A program made the translations under genes and the position numbers. The notes below the pieces were generated by a model. The model saw only the letters and a list, made by a program, of their open reading frames with translations. It ran no database searches and was not told the DNA's origin. Of a stretch of DNA of 64,000 nt, positions 21,921-31,899 are shown piece by piece; position 1 is the stretch's first letter, and the number at the start of each line of letters is the position of its first letter. This DNA comes from Aporophyla lueneburgensis (taxonomy: Eukaryota; Arthropoda; Insecta; Lepidoptera; Noctuidae), in NCBI GenBank assembly GCA_932294355.1, contig OW028753.1:5711501-5775500 (forward strand). Reading direction: 5' to 3'.

Positions 21921-22317
21921 TCCCATCAAAAACATAAATGTGAAATGAGAGCCAAGTTCAATATTATGATACATGCCTTGATTATTGACTTCAACGACAA
22001 AAGAAGTGAGATCTAAATGGGTGCCAAGTTTAACGGTCAGTCCTGATTTGGCTAGTTCTCATATACGAATTATTGTGTTCGATGACTAGTTTCTACCAGC
22101 AAGCCAAATTTTCGGAATAATAAAATAAGAACCGACAAGTAACAGGTTTAAAACAGGCTATAATATAATTTGTATATGAAAACTAGCCAATTCAGGACTG
22201 ACCATTGAACTTGGCACCCATTTAGATCTCACTTCTTTTGTCGTTGAAGTCAACAATCAAGGCATATATCATAATATTGAACTTGGCTCTCATTTCACAT
22301 TTATGTTTTTGATGGGA
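21921..22317. mobile_element. Foldback element with 153-bp inverted repeats
   Basis: The left arm 21921-22073 and right arm 22165-22317 are each 153 bp and reverse-complementary with seven mismatches (about 95% identity), separated by a 91-bp spacer. The outer ends read TCCCATCAAAAACATAAATG. A transcript would form a very stable hairpin. No certain target duplication: the left side has TTAA, the right TATC. Most likely a foldback MITE; a hairpin small-RNA source is an alternative. Confidence 0.9.
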
Positions 22318-24364
22318 TATCATTACTTTTTGTACATAAATTATTAGTAGGTACTTATTTATAAAAAAATTATAACAATTTTAATACCAAATGGTTTTTG
22401 TTATAAGTGTTCCTAATAGAATCAATTAAGTGAAAAATTATAATAAAATGATAAAAATTTACCAGTTTCTGATTTATTCCTTTGTATTCACCTAATTACC
22501 TATCTGCATGCCAAATTTAAACTTTCTAGGTCATCTGGAACTGGGTCAGAGTTTTGATCTATAGGTCAGTCAGTGATAAAAATGTAAGGCTTAAAGAATA
22601 ATTTCTTTATAAATAATTTTGAAGATTATTAGTTTATTTTAACTTAAAAGCTTGATAAAAAAAAAGTTCTAAAAATTATTCCCGTTAAGGAAATAAAAGA
22701 AAATAGGTTAATTGTTAAAAAATAATTGTTTTTAATAAAAATTTTAAATAATTTTATTTTTAAATTAATCGTTTGAGATATGTTTATGAAATTTGGAGCA
22801 CATATGTATCTTGCAAGTTTTACTATATGAGCCAAATTTGACACGTTTATGTGAAATAGTTTTTGAGTTATGAGGGGGTCAAAAGTGGCTCCAAATGGTT
22901 CGTGTAATATTACACACGGTGCTGCTCGCCAGTTCTGTTACTTGAACTTGGCTTGACACGCTGCCGCGTGTCTAGATTTATTGTAACTTTTTTCGCTAAC
23001 TGCTGGAATGATTTTGATAAGATTCTTCGCTAATATTGTGTGTTTTTTAAACTTTTGTTTCTCTTGATATATGACAAAATGGCATGAATTTTATTTTACG
23101 GTTATTTTACCTTTCTGATAAGCTTACGAAATAATATATTTTTCATAAGCTTATCAAAAAGGAGTTGTGCGATGATTATAAAAAGTAAAAAGGTTACTTT
23201 AAAAATGCCTACTTTAAATACTTGCCTCACAAAGAACTTAGCTATCGTTGTGTTTCCGAACGGCAGCGGCAGTTACAACACCCACCCAATAGTTTATTAG
23301 ATCGTTACGAATAGACATAATCCTTTTAAAACCTTCTTTTGTGTTTAGAAATGTTAATATATTATTTAAAATGCACTGAAAGGTGTTGTATACACAAAGA
23401 AACATTTACATTCACACTCTTTATTGGAATATCACCACGCACATATCTTTGCACAGACCATTTAAATATTCAAATATTTCAATACCAAGGTTTTTCTAAA
23501 ACAATTTAATTTTATTACGATTCAGCTCAATTACAAAACTTAACCCTTTTGAGCAGTTGGTTATGAAAAAATCCAAATTTTTAATTTAGGTTCGGAACGA
23601 AAATAACCTTTTTCAAAATGGCGCACAATTAGGGTTATATAGATAAGTGGGGACATGCCAAAACATAGTGCTAATGACGGCGTGACGGTTGACAACGTAA
23701 CAGCCTAATGTGACACTGTAATTGTAGGTGAAATGTCACTAAGGACTTAAACACACCGCCGTTTGTTTGACGACTAAAAATAAAAGAATAAAACGTCAAA
23801 AAATTTGTAGGTATGTGAATTTAAGAATGCTGGAGTTTTGTTTTAGTCAGTGGTAATTCTAGCTTTTATTTCTTTTATTGGTGGGAAAGGTCAAACGTAA
23901 AGTGTCTGTCAAATATTACCTAAAATACGTTAATGTTGCAGTACATAAAAACTTAATGGCAGTGTCATTGAAATGTTTAGTGACAAAATTTACAAAATGG
24001 TAGATAAATATTGAACTTTAAAATACGTTAGTCTGCAATTATGTCCGTGACAAATGTCTTTCATTTCTGAAACAATTAAGTCACATCTGAAACTGATGAA
24101 TTATCTTGGATTGTATTTTTTTTTAACCATGACAGTGCGTGAGTTGTAGACAATTTCTTTTAATTATTTACTAAAAAATCTTATCTAAATCAGTACTAAT
24201 TATGAAGTCACACCAATGAACTTAACGAGATCAATTACGTTCACAAGACAGTAATTACAAATGTCAACTGAGGAACAATTTTAAAATGAGAAATTACTGC
24301 AGTAATTATTTTTCAACTTTTACTCTTTTCTTAAAATGTGACGAAAAGAAAAAAAATACACATT
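22318..24364. other. About 2 kb without a gene
   Basis: AT-rich. Apart from the hairpin at 23110-23162 nothing is recognised. Confidence 0.4.
23110..23162. repeat. 17-bp hairpin
   Basis: The arms 23110-23126 and 23146-23162 pair with one mismatch around a 19-base AT-rich loop; the core is TGATAAGCTTA. It may be a small element relic. Confidence 0.7.
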
Positions 24365-24373
24365 TTTTCCTTT

Positions 24374-24571
24374 TTATTTCAGGTCAGCAACATTGTTATA
24401 TCAATTGCGGCGAGTGACGTGACGTAATTACAGTAATAAATTTAAAACAATATGGCGCCCAAGATGGCCGCGATAGCCGATGTTCGCAATAAACTGTTTT
24501 TAATGACTTTAAACCACCTGCACGAATTTGTCCCCGAGACATGGCTTAGTACATTTAAAAATTTATTATAA
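24374..24571 (+). CDS. Possible small ORF after an acceptor-like site
   Basis: The pyrimidine-rich TCCTTTTTATTTCAG precedes about 24384, and an ATG in good context (ACAATATGG) lies at 24452. The frame has 39 codons and starts MAPKMAAIADVRNKLFLMTL, ending at a TAA about 24571. GCGCCCAAGATGGCCGCG around the start resembles the CAAGATGGCNGC motif bound by YY1/Pho in animal promoters, so this may be a promoter or first exon rather than a small protein gene. No family recognised. Confidence 0.22.
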
Positions 24572-25300
24572 AGAAAGCGTTTGTGAAAGTTAGTTAAAAT
24601 AAAATTTTCGGGGTGAACCCCTTGATTTAACAGGTAGTAAATCAAACTAAAGTGTTTCCCTTTTAGATCGTTTTGATCGTTAACTATTAATTAAAATCTA
24701 AAAATAATGAATTTCGTATTCCAGTTTATTGTTTTCCATTAAATATTATTTCTAATTTTGCTCGCAACCGTACAAAATCTTGATTATAAAGATTTAATCT
24801 TTTTCAACGCATTTATATCTTTCATATTAAATTCATGACAACCAACCCTTATTTGTCTTAACCCCACAACTGCCCACAGCTGCCCACAGCCCAAATAAAG
24901 ATAACCCTACGCGCGAAATTTTCATTTTCCCAAAAGATTCTTTAGGGAACTCTAAAACAAAAAGGTGCTTGGAAAATCGAATTAATTAGCGCATCAACAG
25001 GTGGCGAAGATAACTCAGTTACGACTTCAGGCGTCTTTAATAATTCCATTTGTACTCGCCCGGAGAGTTTTAACGATTTTGCTAAGTGAGCTTCAGAGAA
25101 TCAGAGCTCACTTGCAGTTTTGATATGGTATCATTGTGCGATTCGTGACGTTCAACTGAAAAATCACGTAAATTGATTAGTGTTCACACTCGATATTCCT
25201 GGGTGGGTTCTGTCGTGAGTTCGAAAGTTTACTTTCATCACCACTGATTTGCGATTGTAGTCAAATTCTTACACTTACATCATATATAACTTATATAATA
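24572..25300. other. Stretch without a gene
   Basis: Nothing recognised. Confidence 0.4.
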
Positions 25301-25304
25301 CTAC

Positions 25305-25690
25305 CTTTTGCCCTCGCCTGCATTTAGGTCGGAAGATTATCCCACAGGAACGTAATACCGGGATAAAAGTAGCTATTTTATGTGTTAACTCAAGTTATAA
25401 ACGGACGGTGGATACGGCTGCATGCAGTCGTATAGTGATTTTTCACCATCATCGGAAGTCCACCCGGACTGGTCACTGAATGTTTAGCAATTTTTTTTTT
25501 TTTTACTAACACTAGTTTGTAAGCTCGCATCGTACTAACAAATATGGATGTAATCGCAAGACGAATCTGAAATAAATGATTATTTATTTATTTATTTATA
25601 AACTATCTGTGTGCCAATTTTCAACCAAATCTGTTCTGCCATTTTTGCGTGATTTCGTAACAAACACACTAGTAAGACTAGTAGGATGGT
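25305..25690 (-). mobile_element. Helitron split by a LINE-tail insertion
   Basis: The pieces 25305-25402 (CTTTTGCCCTCGCCTGCATT, CGGGATAAAAGTAGC, GTTATAAAC) and 25604-25690 (TATCTGTGTGCCAATTTTCA, GTAACAAACACACTAGTAAG) are one reversed Helitron. The insert lies between copies of TTATAAAC at 25395-25402 and 25596-25603. Confidence 0.75.
25403..25595 (+). mobile_element. 193-bp LINE 3' tail nested in the Helitron
   Basis: Flanked by the perfect 8-bp repeat TTATAAAC. It ends CTGAAATAAATGATTATTTATTTATT, a polyadenylation signal with a (TTTA)n tail. The body contains GACTGGTCACTGAATGTTTA and a 15-base T run. No coding part remains. Confidence 0.75.
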
Positions 25691-26250
25691 TTTCACCATT
25701 AGCTGCAATAAACTCTGCATGCCGTTTGCCTCCTCCATTCCTTCTCACATCTTAACCAAATTGAAACACCCCACAGTTTCTTTTTGTCTCAATTTACTTA
25801 AAGATTGCATTCCGTCCTATAATTAATGATTAGTCTGTTCCTGATTACCGCTAATGGCAGCGTTTGTCTCGTTTGCGCAGGCGGCGATAATTTGATACAA
25901 TTTGTGTTCGGCTTCATTGGGACCCGTGGTAGGTGACGCCTTTCTTTGATTTAGTCGGATGCAGGTAGCTGTGTCGGATTATTTTGGGCTGTGTGAACAT
26001 TTAATTAATGCTATATTGAGATAATTTCGTATTTTAATTAAATAAAGTAAGAGTTTTTAAAATTTAAGACGCCGATTTGATACTTAAGCTCAGTGCAGAA
26101 TGCTAGAAGATCATGCAGTTATGTAAATTCTTCATCCCCTTTTTGGTTATAGTCAATCTTTAAACTTGTTTTATTCCTCGCAATGTGACAAGGAATAAAA
26201 TTGTTCCACATGATCCATAATATTTCTCATATATCTCATAACAGAAAATT
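25691..26250. other. Stretch without a gene
   Basis: Moderate G+C around 25860-25960, nothing recognised. Confidence 0.35.
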
Positions 26251-26254
26251 ACTT

Positions 26255-26440
26255 CCTTTTGCCAGCGTGTCCGCCCACGTAGACGTTGAAAATAGTCCCA
26301 CAGTAAAGAGTATCCTATGTGTTAATCCAGGTTTTAAACTATCTGTGTGCCAAATTACATGTAAATCCGATTAATTGTTTTTGCTTGATTGAGTTATAAA
26401 CATCAAAACTTTCAAATTCATAATATTGTAGAAAGTAGGA
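26255..26440 (-). mobile_element. Non-autonomous Helitron
   Basis: Reversed copy: CCTTTTGCCAGCGTGTCCGC at the 3' side, GTATCCTATGTGTTAATCCA in the middle and ATAATATTGTAGAAAGTAGG at the 5' side. The CTAG end has decayed. Confidence 0.7.
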
Positions 26441-26495
26441 TAATATTGGCCACCTAATATGCCGTTTTTGTTCAAATTTGATCTAGTGCTATAGT

Positions 26496-26778
26496 TTTGG
26501 CAGAGTAGTGGTTGCCCAGAGGTATGGGGCCCCGAATTACGAGGGTTCGAACACAGGCGCTATTTTGTGTAAATCATTTTAACACCACTGTTCTCAAAAC
26601 GGTGAAGGAAAACATCGTGAGGAAACCGGCATGTCCTAGAACCAAAAATTCGAAGACACGTGACATCTACCAACCCGCACTGGGCCCGCGTGGTAGATTA
26701 CGTCCCACTCCCTCTTACTGAGAGGAGACCTGTGTCCCAGCAGTGGGAACAATATAGGCTGATTATGATGATGATAGT
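26496..26778 (+). mobile_element. SINE D, near full length
   Basis: The tRNA-like head shows a weak A box (AGTGGTTGCCCAGAGGTA) and a B box in GAGGGTTCGAACACAG. Then come the family body ACCACTGTTCTCAAAACGGT, GAGGAAACCGGCATGTCCTA, CACTGGGCCCGCGTGGTAGA and the end CAGTGGGAACAATATAGGCT with a GATGATGAT tail. The 69-codon frame inside is a repeat by-product. Confidence 0.85.
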
Positions 26779-26970
26779 TTTGGCATGAATGAAAAATATG
26801 AAGTAGCTTAGATATAATCAACACTTATGTCGACCTCATCAAGAAACATTTCTTCTACACCCGATATAGACTCACTTGTTTATATACCGTTTACCACCAA
26901 GTAAATACCTTTTATATACAGCCTGCACCCTTCTCAGTGCCATAATAAAAATGATTTATATGACATGTTC

Positions 26971-27041
26971 TTAACGTTCGCAGGCCGAGTCCTTTCCGGT
27001 AGCGGTCGACGCGCCCGGTCCCGTGTTTCCGCCGTTTTCCT
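26971..27041 (-). CDS. Candidate 3'-terminal coding exon
   Basis: On the minus strand a strong acceptor, CCTTCTTTTCCCTTCAG, ends at 27042 and is followed by a G+C-rich 71-base segment in AT-rich surroundings. With one base carried over from the previous exon it reads ENGGNTGPGASTATGKDSAC, then E-R and a TAA stop at 26971-26973. A donor GTAAGT on the same strand lies 148 bases upstream (GCGGAAGG/GTAAGT at 27189), but its frame does not match this reading. The other two phases are also open, so the frame is a choice. Not recognised; possibly the last exon of a gene whose upstream exons lie to the right or outside the window. Confidence 0.35.
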
Positions 27042-27287
27042 CTGAAGGGAAAAGAAGGTTTTTATGTAAAAAAGAAAATATACTATGTTCGTATATTTTT
27101 GCAGTTGTTTTATTTATTAGTGAAAACCTAATGGCCCTGATGTGATGTTGGAATAAATGATTTTTTACGAAGTTCTGACAATTTTTTTTCACTTACCCTT
27201 CCGCAAAGTATTTTTTTATAAGAATTTTGAAAGCTATTATAGTAACGTGATAGCCATGCACTTCTGAACATGTTTTGTGTGTCTTCT

Positions 27288-27600
27288 TCTTCATTTCAGC
27301 CTTCCTCCAAATTGGGGTGTTTGCCATAATCGCCACGCTTGGCAAGCAGGTTTGTGATCGCAGTATGGTGGTAAAATGCATAGAGAACGCTGCTGCCCAT
27401 TCTCTAGTAAGTAATCCCTTATTCGCCTCTTTTTTTTTCTGAATGGGAAATCATCAAATGACTTCTCCCGCTCTGGGCGGAGCGGGAGGGCGTGTCAGAC
27501 TTTACGACAGCCACTGGCGGAAATGGGATGAAGTAACTCTGTACGTCCGGTACCACACTGACAACATTCTTCATAACTTGCTCGAAATAGGTAGCTATTT
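27288..27600 (-). mobile_element. Repeat C copy with an R1-like LINE 3' end inside
   Basis: Reversed repeat C: CCATAATCGCCACGCTTGGC, GCATAGAGAACGCTGCTGCC, CATTCTCTAGTAAG, interrupted at about 27436-27506 by a minus-strand R1-like 3' end (ACTTCTCCCGCTCTGGGCGG, GCGTGTCAGACT), then the remainder TTTACGACAGCCACTGGCGG. Repeat C has no coding part and ends, in its own direction, near GTGGACGTCTTATGGGCTGA. A plus-strand copy follows at 27624, so the pair is inverted. Confidence 0.72.
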
Positions 27601-27623
27601 AGGAATCAGCACTATAATTGGGG

Positions 27624-27778
27624 CTTACTAGAGAATGGGCAGCAGCGTTCTCTATGCTTTTACTCACCACACTGCGCTCGCCAACTCGCCTGCCAAGCGT
27701 GGCAATTGTGGCAAAGCCCTACAAATTGGGGAAGACCTTTAACCGGGAGTGGAAGACTTATGGCTGAAATGAGGATGT
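27624..27778 (+). repeat. Repeat C copy
   Basis: GGCTTACTAGAGAATGGGCA, GCAGCGTTCTCTATGC, GCCAAGCGTGGCAATTGTGG and ACTTATGGCTGAAATGAGG in order. Confidence 0.75.
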
Positions 27779-28335
27779 TGGTGACTATAATTGGGCAACA
27801 CACTATTAATTAGAATCTGAATTCTATTCAAGTAACTAAGCCATTGCTACACATGTTCTAAAAAATTGTCTGCTCTACAAAAGAAAGAACGCAATGAATG
27901 TTGTTGAACTGTCAAAATGAAAGCCATTCTTATTGTTATGTGTTACGTCATTAACAGTGTTTAAAGCCTGTTAAAGGCAGCCAGGTAAAGGCTTTAAAAA
28001 CTGTTTATTAGATTAGTTTAGTTTAGTTAGTTAGACTTTATTTTATTTCGGTGAATCGATCGACTAATGAGTTATAGCAAAGGCTCGTGTCGACGACGGT
28101 AGTTTTCGCAAGATGGATGGGAGCAGAGTAGGTGTCGATCGATCTAAATGGCGTCCGTTTGGGGAGACCTATAGGAGACACGGTGGCATTGGATCGACGC
28201 GCAAACTTAACCCTTTATAAGGTAGAGGCAGTACCAGTAACAAATAATTTTATTGGTGGCATGTAGCCACCAATTATTTAACTGTATTGTTGAAAACGAT
28301 TTAATTTTTTGTTTTTTGATAACATATAGGTATTA
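27779..28335. other. Stretch without a gene
   Basis: Nothing recognised except a (TTAG)n-like patch near 28010-28040. Confidence 0.4.
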
Positions 28336-28875
28336 CTAGCTTCTGCCCGCAACTTCGTACGCGGATCCTGTTGCTTATGCCAGCGACAACGGGGTCGTCA
28401 AAATCGAAGATTGAAAAGACTGAAAAGTCTGATGTAGAATTCTAAGGCCCGGGGAAGGGAAAACAACGGGATGAGCGAGACGATTGGAGTCGTTCCAGAT
28501 CTTTCATTTTTGTATGTCAATAGGAAATGCCCATCAGACTAAGCAACTTTTGCTAAGACGTCATTCCTTAATATGTTATTAAGAGTTTTACTTAAGATTT
28601 CCACAACAGGTGTTCCAGATCTTCAAATGTATTCTCACAGCAGAAAATGCTCTTCACGTGGAATATTTTTTGCTATGGCACCATTTTTATATCTTTATAT
28701 TTAATTTAGCTGGTCTGTTGCGGTCTGCATCAGGTGTTCATTTTCCAAAATAAATTATGTATAGCCTATATGTTGCCCTGACTTAATACCTTTACAACAA
28801 AAAACTTTTCTTCCCGTTACTCCGCAGCGGATTCCAAGGGTACACTGAATTAACAATAATATATTGTAAATAACT

Positions 28876-29449
28876 TTAAAAAAAATCTTTATAAACTATA
28901 TTTGAGGTTTTTCCTTCAGGAGCTAATATATAAAGACCGGAAGCATTGCTGACCCTTGAAAAAGCGACATAAAGTTGGCCATGAGAAAAACAGTCGGTTG
29001 CCAGGTCAACACCAGCGGCTTTAAGCGTCTGCTCTTGTGACTTGTTTATTGTCATGGCAAAGCACGTAGTCACAGGGAACTGTGTGCGCTTAAATTGAAA
29101 GGGGAAATTGTTGGGGATGAGGGGTATGCGCGGTATGAACACAGTCTCACCGGCACCACACCCAGTGAGTATTATAGCATTTATACAGGTACTTTAACCT
29201 AGCTCTGGAGCCAGGGTCTCAAATTTTCTGTAACCTGTTTTTATGGCAATAAAGAAATTTATTATTTATTATTATAGCAACAATTATATTACGTTGTAAA
29301 GCGATGACAATAAGACGGGTTCCGTTGCACAGTTTTGGCGGAGTTAAATTTTGCATCAGCATTATGGGAACACCGACTTAAAGTCTTATTTTATGAGCAG
29401 GGAGACCACTCGCTGTAAGTGAATTGAGAAACTCAACTGGGTAATCATA
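28876..29449 (-). pseudogene. Helitron helicase C-terminal domain, interrupted
   Basis: This is the end of the PIF1-type helicase of a Helitron Rep/helicase protein. Reading from 29449: YPVEFLNSLTASGLPAHKIR, a premature stop where related proteins have lysine, VGVPIMLMQNLTPPKLCNGT, RLIVIALQRNIIVA, then a 90-bp insertion (29180-29269), then FIPRIPLIPNNFPFQFKRTQ, FPVTTCFAMTINKSQEQTLK, GVDLATDCFSHGQLYVAFSR and VSNASGLYILAPEGKTSN to a stop at 28876. The block FAMTINKSQ...GQLYVAFSRVS corresponds to helicase motifs V and VI. Walker A and B motifs are absent because the middle of the gene is deleted. The three defects make it a clear pseudogene. Confidence 0.92.
29180..29269 (+). mobile_element. 90-bp LINE 3' tail inserted in the Helitron helicase
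   Basis: Perfect 10-bp flanking repeat TATTATAGCA at 29170-29179 and 29270-29279. The insert carries TAGCTCTGGAGCCAGGGTCT and GCAATAAAGAAATTTATT, the same end as at 14105-14300. It splits the helicase between the IIVA and TGCGAGETVFIPR parts. Confidence 0.88.
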
Positions 29450-29707
29450 ACGTTCGCGATCAGCGGACAGTCGCGCATCATATTCTTCACTGGTCTCTAG
29501 AGACCTGGATGTAGATGCATAAATACGCTGAGAACGCAAGCGAGCTTCGCGATCCGAAGATGTTTCTACGGAGCGAGTTGCAGCCTGATGTTCTCGAACA
29601 GCATCAAGTCTATCCTGACGCTCTTCGGTAGATTCTTGGGATCTTATGATCCTCAATCTTTTAGCTCCTTTGGAACGTTGGGAAAGATTTGACCTCTTTC
29701 TAGGCAT
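29450..29707 (-). pseudogene. Helitron Rep/helicase N-terminal segment fused to the helicase end
   Basis: The frame begins at an ATG (29705-29707) with MPRKRSNLSQRSKGAKRLRI and continues through acidic/basic repeats of the form REHQAATRSVETSSDREARL and YASTSRSLETSEEYDARLSA. This type of repeated RxxxxxxxARSxETxEE segment is typical of the N-terminus of arthropod Helitron proteins. At about 29450 it runs directly, in frame, into YPVEFLNSL of the helicase end. More than a thousand residues (Rep nuclease and most of the helicase) are therefore missing through one internal deletion. An upstream in-frame extension MIRYLQNKTIT is less likely to be the start. Confidence 0.82.
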
Positions 29708-29749
29708 GGTTATAGTTTTATTCTGAAGATATCTGATCAATTAAAATCT

Positions 29750-30028
29750 AAGTGACTGCTCGCCTGCGTTACCGGGTAGGCTACCGTGTCACGAAGATAA
29801 ATGGAAAAAGAAATTAAACACTCAAATACCATAAGCCCGAAGGCATATTTCTTCGATAATATAAAATAATAAATGGGAGTTTTAGCCAGTAGAGTCAAAT
29901 TTTCAATGATTCGTAGAATTTTCATCGAAAATCAGTCCTAAACTGTTACTGCCTTCACCGCGTGGAGGTACTCCCAGCTTATGTTATTTTATAATTATAC
30001 AGTGAAATTTGTGGTAGCTTTGATGTCC
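29750..30028. other. Helitron-internal non-coding sequence
   Basis: Between the Rep start and the minisatellite. Nothing specific recognised; it probably forms the 5' untranslated part of the Helitron ORF. Confidence 0.4.
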
Positions 30029-30640
30029 ACATCAAGTGTTCCAGATCTACAATCTTTATACGTCAACAGAGAGTGCTCATCAGGCTGAACAACTCTTGCT
30101 AAGAGGTCATTCCTATATATGTTATAGTGTAGCTGGGCTCTTGGAGTTCCACATCAGCTGTTCCAGATCTTCAAATTTTATACGGCAACTGAGAGTGCTC
30201 ATCAAGCTGAAAAACTCTTGCTAAGACGTCATTCCTATATATGTTATAGTGTAGCTGGGCTGTTGGAGTTCCACATCAGCTGTTCCAGATCTTCATATTT
30301 TATACGACAACAGAGAGTGTTCATCAGGCTGAACAACTCTTTCTAAGACGTCTTTCCTATATATGTTATAGTGTAGCTGGGCTCATGGAGTTCCACATCA
30401 GCTGTTCCAGATCTTCAAATTTTATACGACAACAGAGAGTGCTCATCAGGTTGAACAACTCTTGCTAAGACGTCATTCCTATATTTGTTATAGTGTAGCT
30501 GGGCTGTTGGAGTTCCACATCAGGTGTTCCAGATCTTCAAATTTATTCTCTTAGCAGAAAATGCTCATCACGTGAAACAATTTTTGCTACGGTACCATTT
30601 TTGTATCTCTTATAGTTTAGCTGGTCTGTTGCGGTTCTGC
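30029..30640. repeat. 122-bp minisatellite, about 4.5 to 5 units
   Basis: The anchor CCAGATCT occurs at 30041, 30163, 30285, 30407 and 30529, exactly 122 bp apart each time. Each unit contains AGAGAGTGCTCATCAGGCTG, CTTGCTAAGACGTCATTCCT and GTTATAGTGTAGCTGGGCT, with a few substitutions. The last unit runs into a more diverged version that also occurs once at 28500-28780. Confidence 0.93.
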
Positions 30641-30799
30641 ATCAGGTGTTCAAGTTTCCAAGATAAATTATAGCCTATATCTTGCCCAGATTTAATACCT
30701 ATACAAAAAAAAAAAACATTCAAATCCGTCCAGTAGTTCCGAAGATTAGCGTGTACAAACAAACAGACAAACAGACAGATTTTTTTTTTGGTTTCGTGC

Positions 30800-31070
30800 T
30801 CTATTATTGTTTCTAAACCTCCCTCAATGATATTTTTTTTAATATATTCAATGTACAGACACAGTTTTTTTACTGTTTTATTATATGTACCTATAGATAA
30901 GTAAATTTCCGCAAATATCCCATCGAATTCCCAATTTGAAAAAATACTTAAAAATGTCATTATTAACATTCAAAGAATTTATTACTATATACTATGTCTA
31001 GTTTTCTCTGCCTTATATAGGGTTAAACCATGATGAATTCAACACAAGGTTCTAGACGAGCACGAGGTCA
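30800..31070. other. AT-rich stretch without a gene
   Basis: The 119-codon minus frame at 30610-30969 crosses the Helitron edge and a low-complexity segment and is not supported. Confidence 0.4.
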
Positions 31071-31074
31071 CCAT

Positions 31075-31278
31075 CTACCTAGCATGGGGTCAGCTTACAG
31101 TCTGACCAGATGCAGCTAAATACCAGTTTTTTTTAATGGATCGGCTGCCTATCTGACCCAGATAAAACATTTACCGGGTAATACCATACTAATTAGTAAA
31201 ACTGGATGTCAAACTTTTGGGGTTCTGACGATCCGTAACGACTGTACAAGATCTATGAAAGAGAGCCGTGTCTTACTT
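31075..31278 (-). repeat. Repeat A copy
   Basis: TGGGGTCAGCTTACAGTCTG, ACCGGGTAATACCATACTAA and ACGATCCGTAACGACTGTAC in family order, reversed. Confidence 0.72.
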
Positions 31279-31324
31279 TTACTAGGTATGTTAAGATGTT
31301 TTCACTGACGAATCAACTGTGGCA

Positions 31325-31502
31325 AGCGTAAGTTAAACACAAAGTAAACTCTCCCCGCAAATTTGCTCGTGTGAAATAGCTCATGTAACTCCGAAATAAT
31401 GCAGCTTTCCATATGTGAAATATTTTTTAAAATCGGTAGAGTAGCTTTTGAGTTCATTCATACGGACACAATCAAATCTTTCCTCTTTATAATATTAGTG
31501 TA
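31325..31502 (-). mobile_element. Helitron 5' half
   Basis: Reversed: GAGTTCATTCATACGGACAC and AAATCTTTCCTCTTTATAAT, ending ATATTAGTGTAG, the reverse of a CTACACTAATATTATAAAG 5' start. The 3' CTAG half is not seen. Confidence 0.6.
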
Positions 31503-31899
31503 GATGTAGACATACATAACGGTGGAATTTTCTTCTGGATAAATAACAAAGATTCAAGTGAAAGAAAACACGAGTTTATTTTTCTTTTTCTACTTTTGCA
31601 GTATGAAAATCGCTACCATTACGATTTAACATAACGCTGCATTAGAAGGCGGTTGATAAAATTTATGGTACGCATTCGTAGAATTTATAGCTCCTAAGAA
31701 ATGATAGGGGGGCTTCTACCCCTTAAGTTTTCACCCCCTGTTGTGCAAATATAAATATGTTGCGCGACTCTTAAGACACATTTGTTTTGAATAGAAACGT
31801 TTATTGACCCCTGTGTGGGTAGAATAAGTCTGTTTTTCTGATACTGTTGAGTTTGGGTTCGATTCTCAAGTCAGACGATGCTACTGGGTATTTAAATTA

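Larger units (their letters stand above)
28336..30795 (-). mobile_element. Decayed autonomous-type Helitron
   Basis: On the minus strand, from about 30795 (5' side) to a 3' end GGGCAGAAGCTAG at 28336-28348. Between them lie a 122-bp minisatellite, the start of a Rep/helicase ORF, its last part and further copies of the non-coding repeat. The repeat word ACACCTGATGCAGAACCGCA or a close form occurs on both sides of the coding part, in direct orientation. The true TC-type 5' end is missing. The element has lost most of its coding region and has a nonsense codon and an insertion, so it is inactive. Confidence 0.75.

Noticed and set aside
28010..28040. Telomere-like TTAGG repeat
   Set aside because: Only a few irregular TTAG units; insect TTAGG arrays are long and regular.
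30029..30640. CRISPR-like array
   Set aside because: The whole 122-bp unit is repeated with no variable spacers, and the genome is eukaryotic.
30610..30969. 119-codon minus-strand ORF
   Set aside because: It crosses the edge of a Helitron and low-complexity sequence; composition is poor in coding features.
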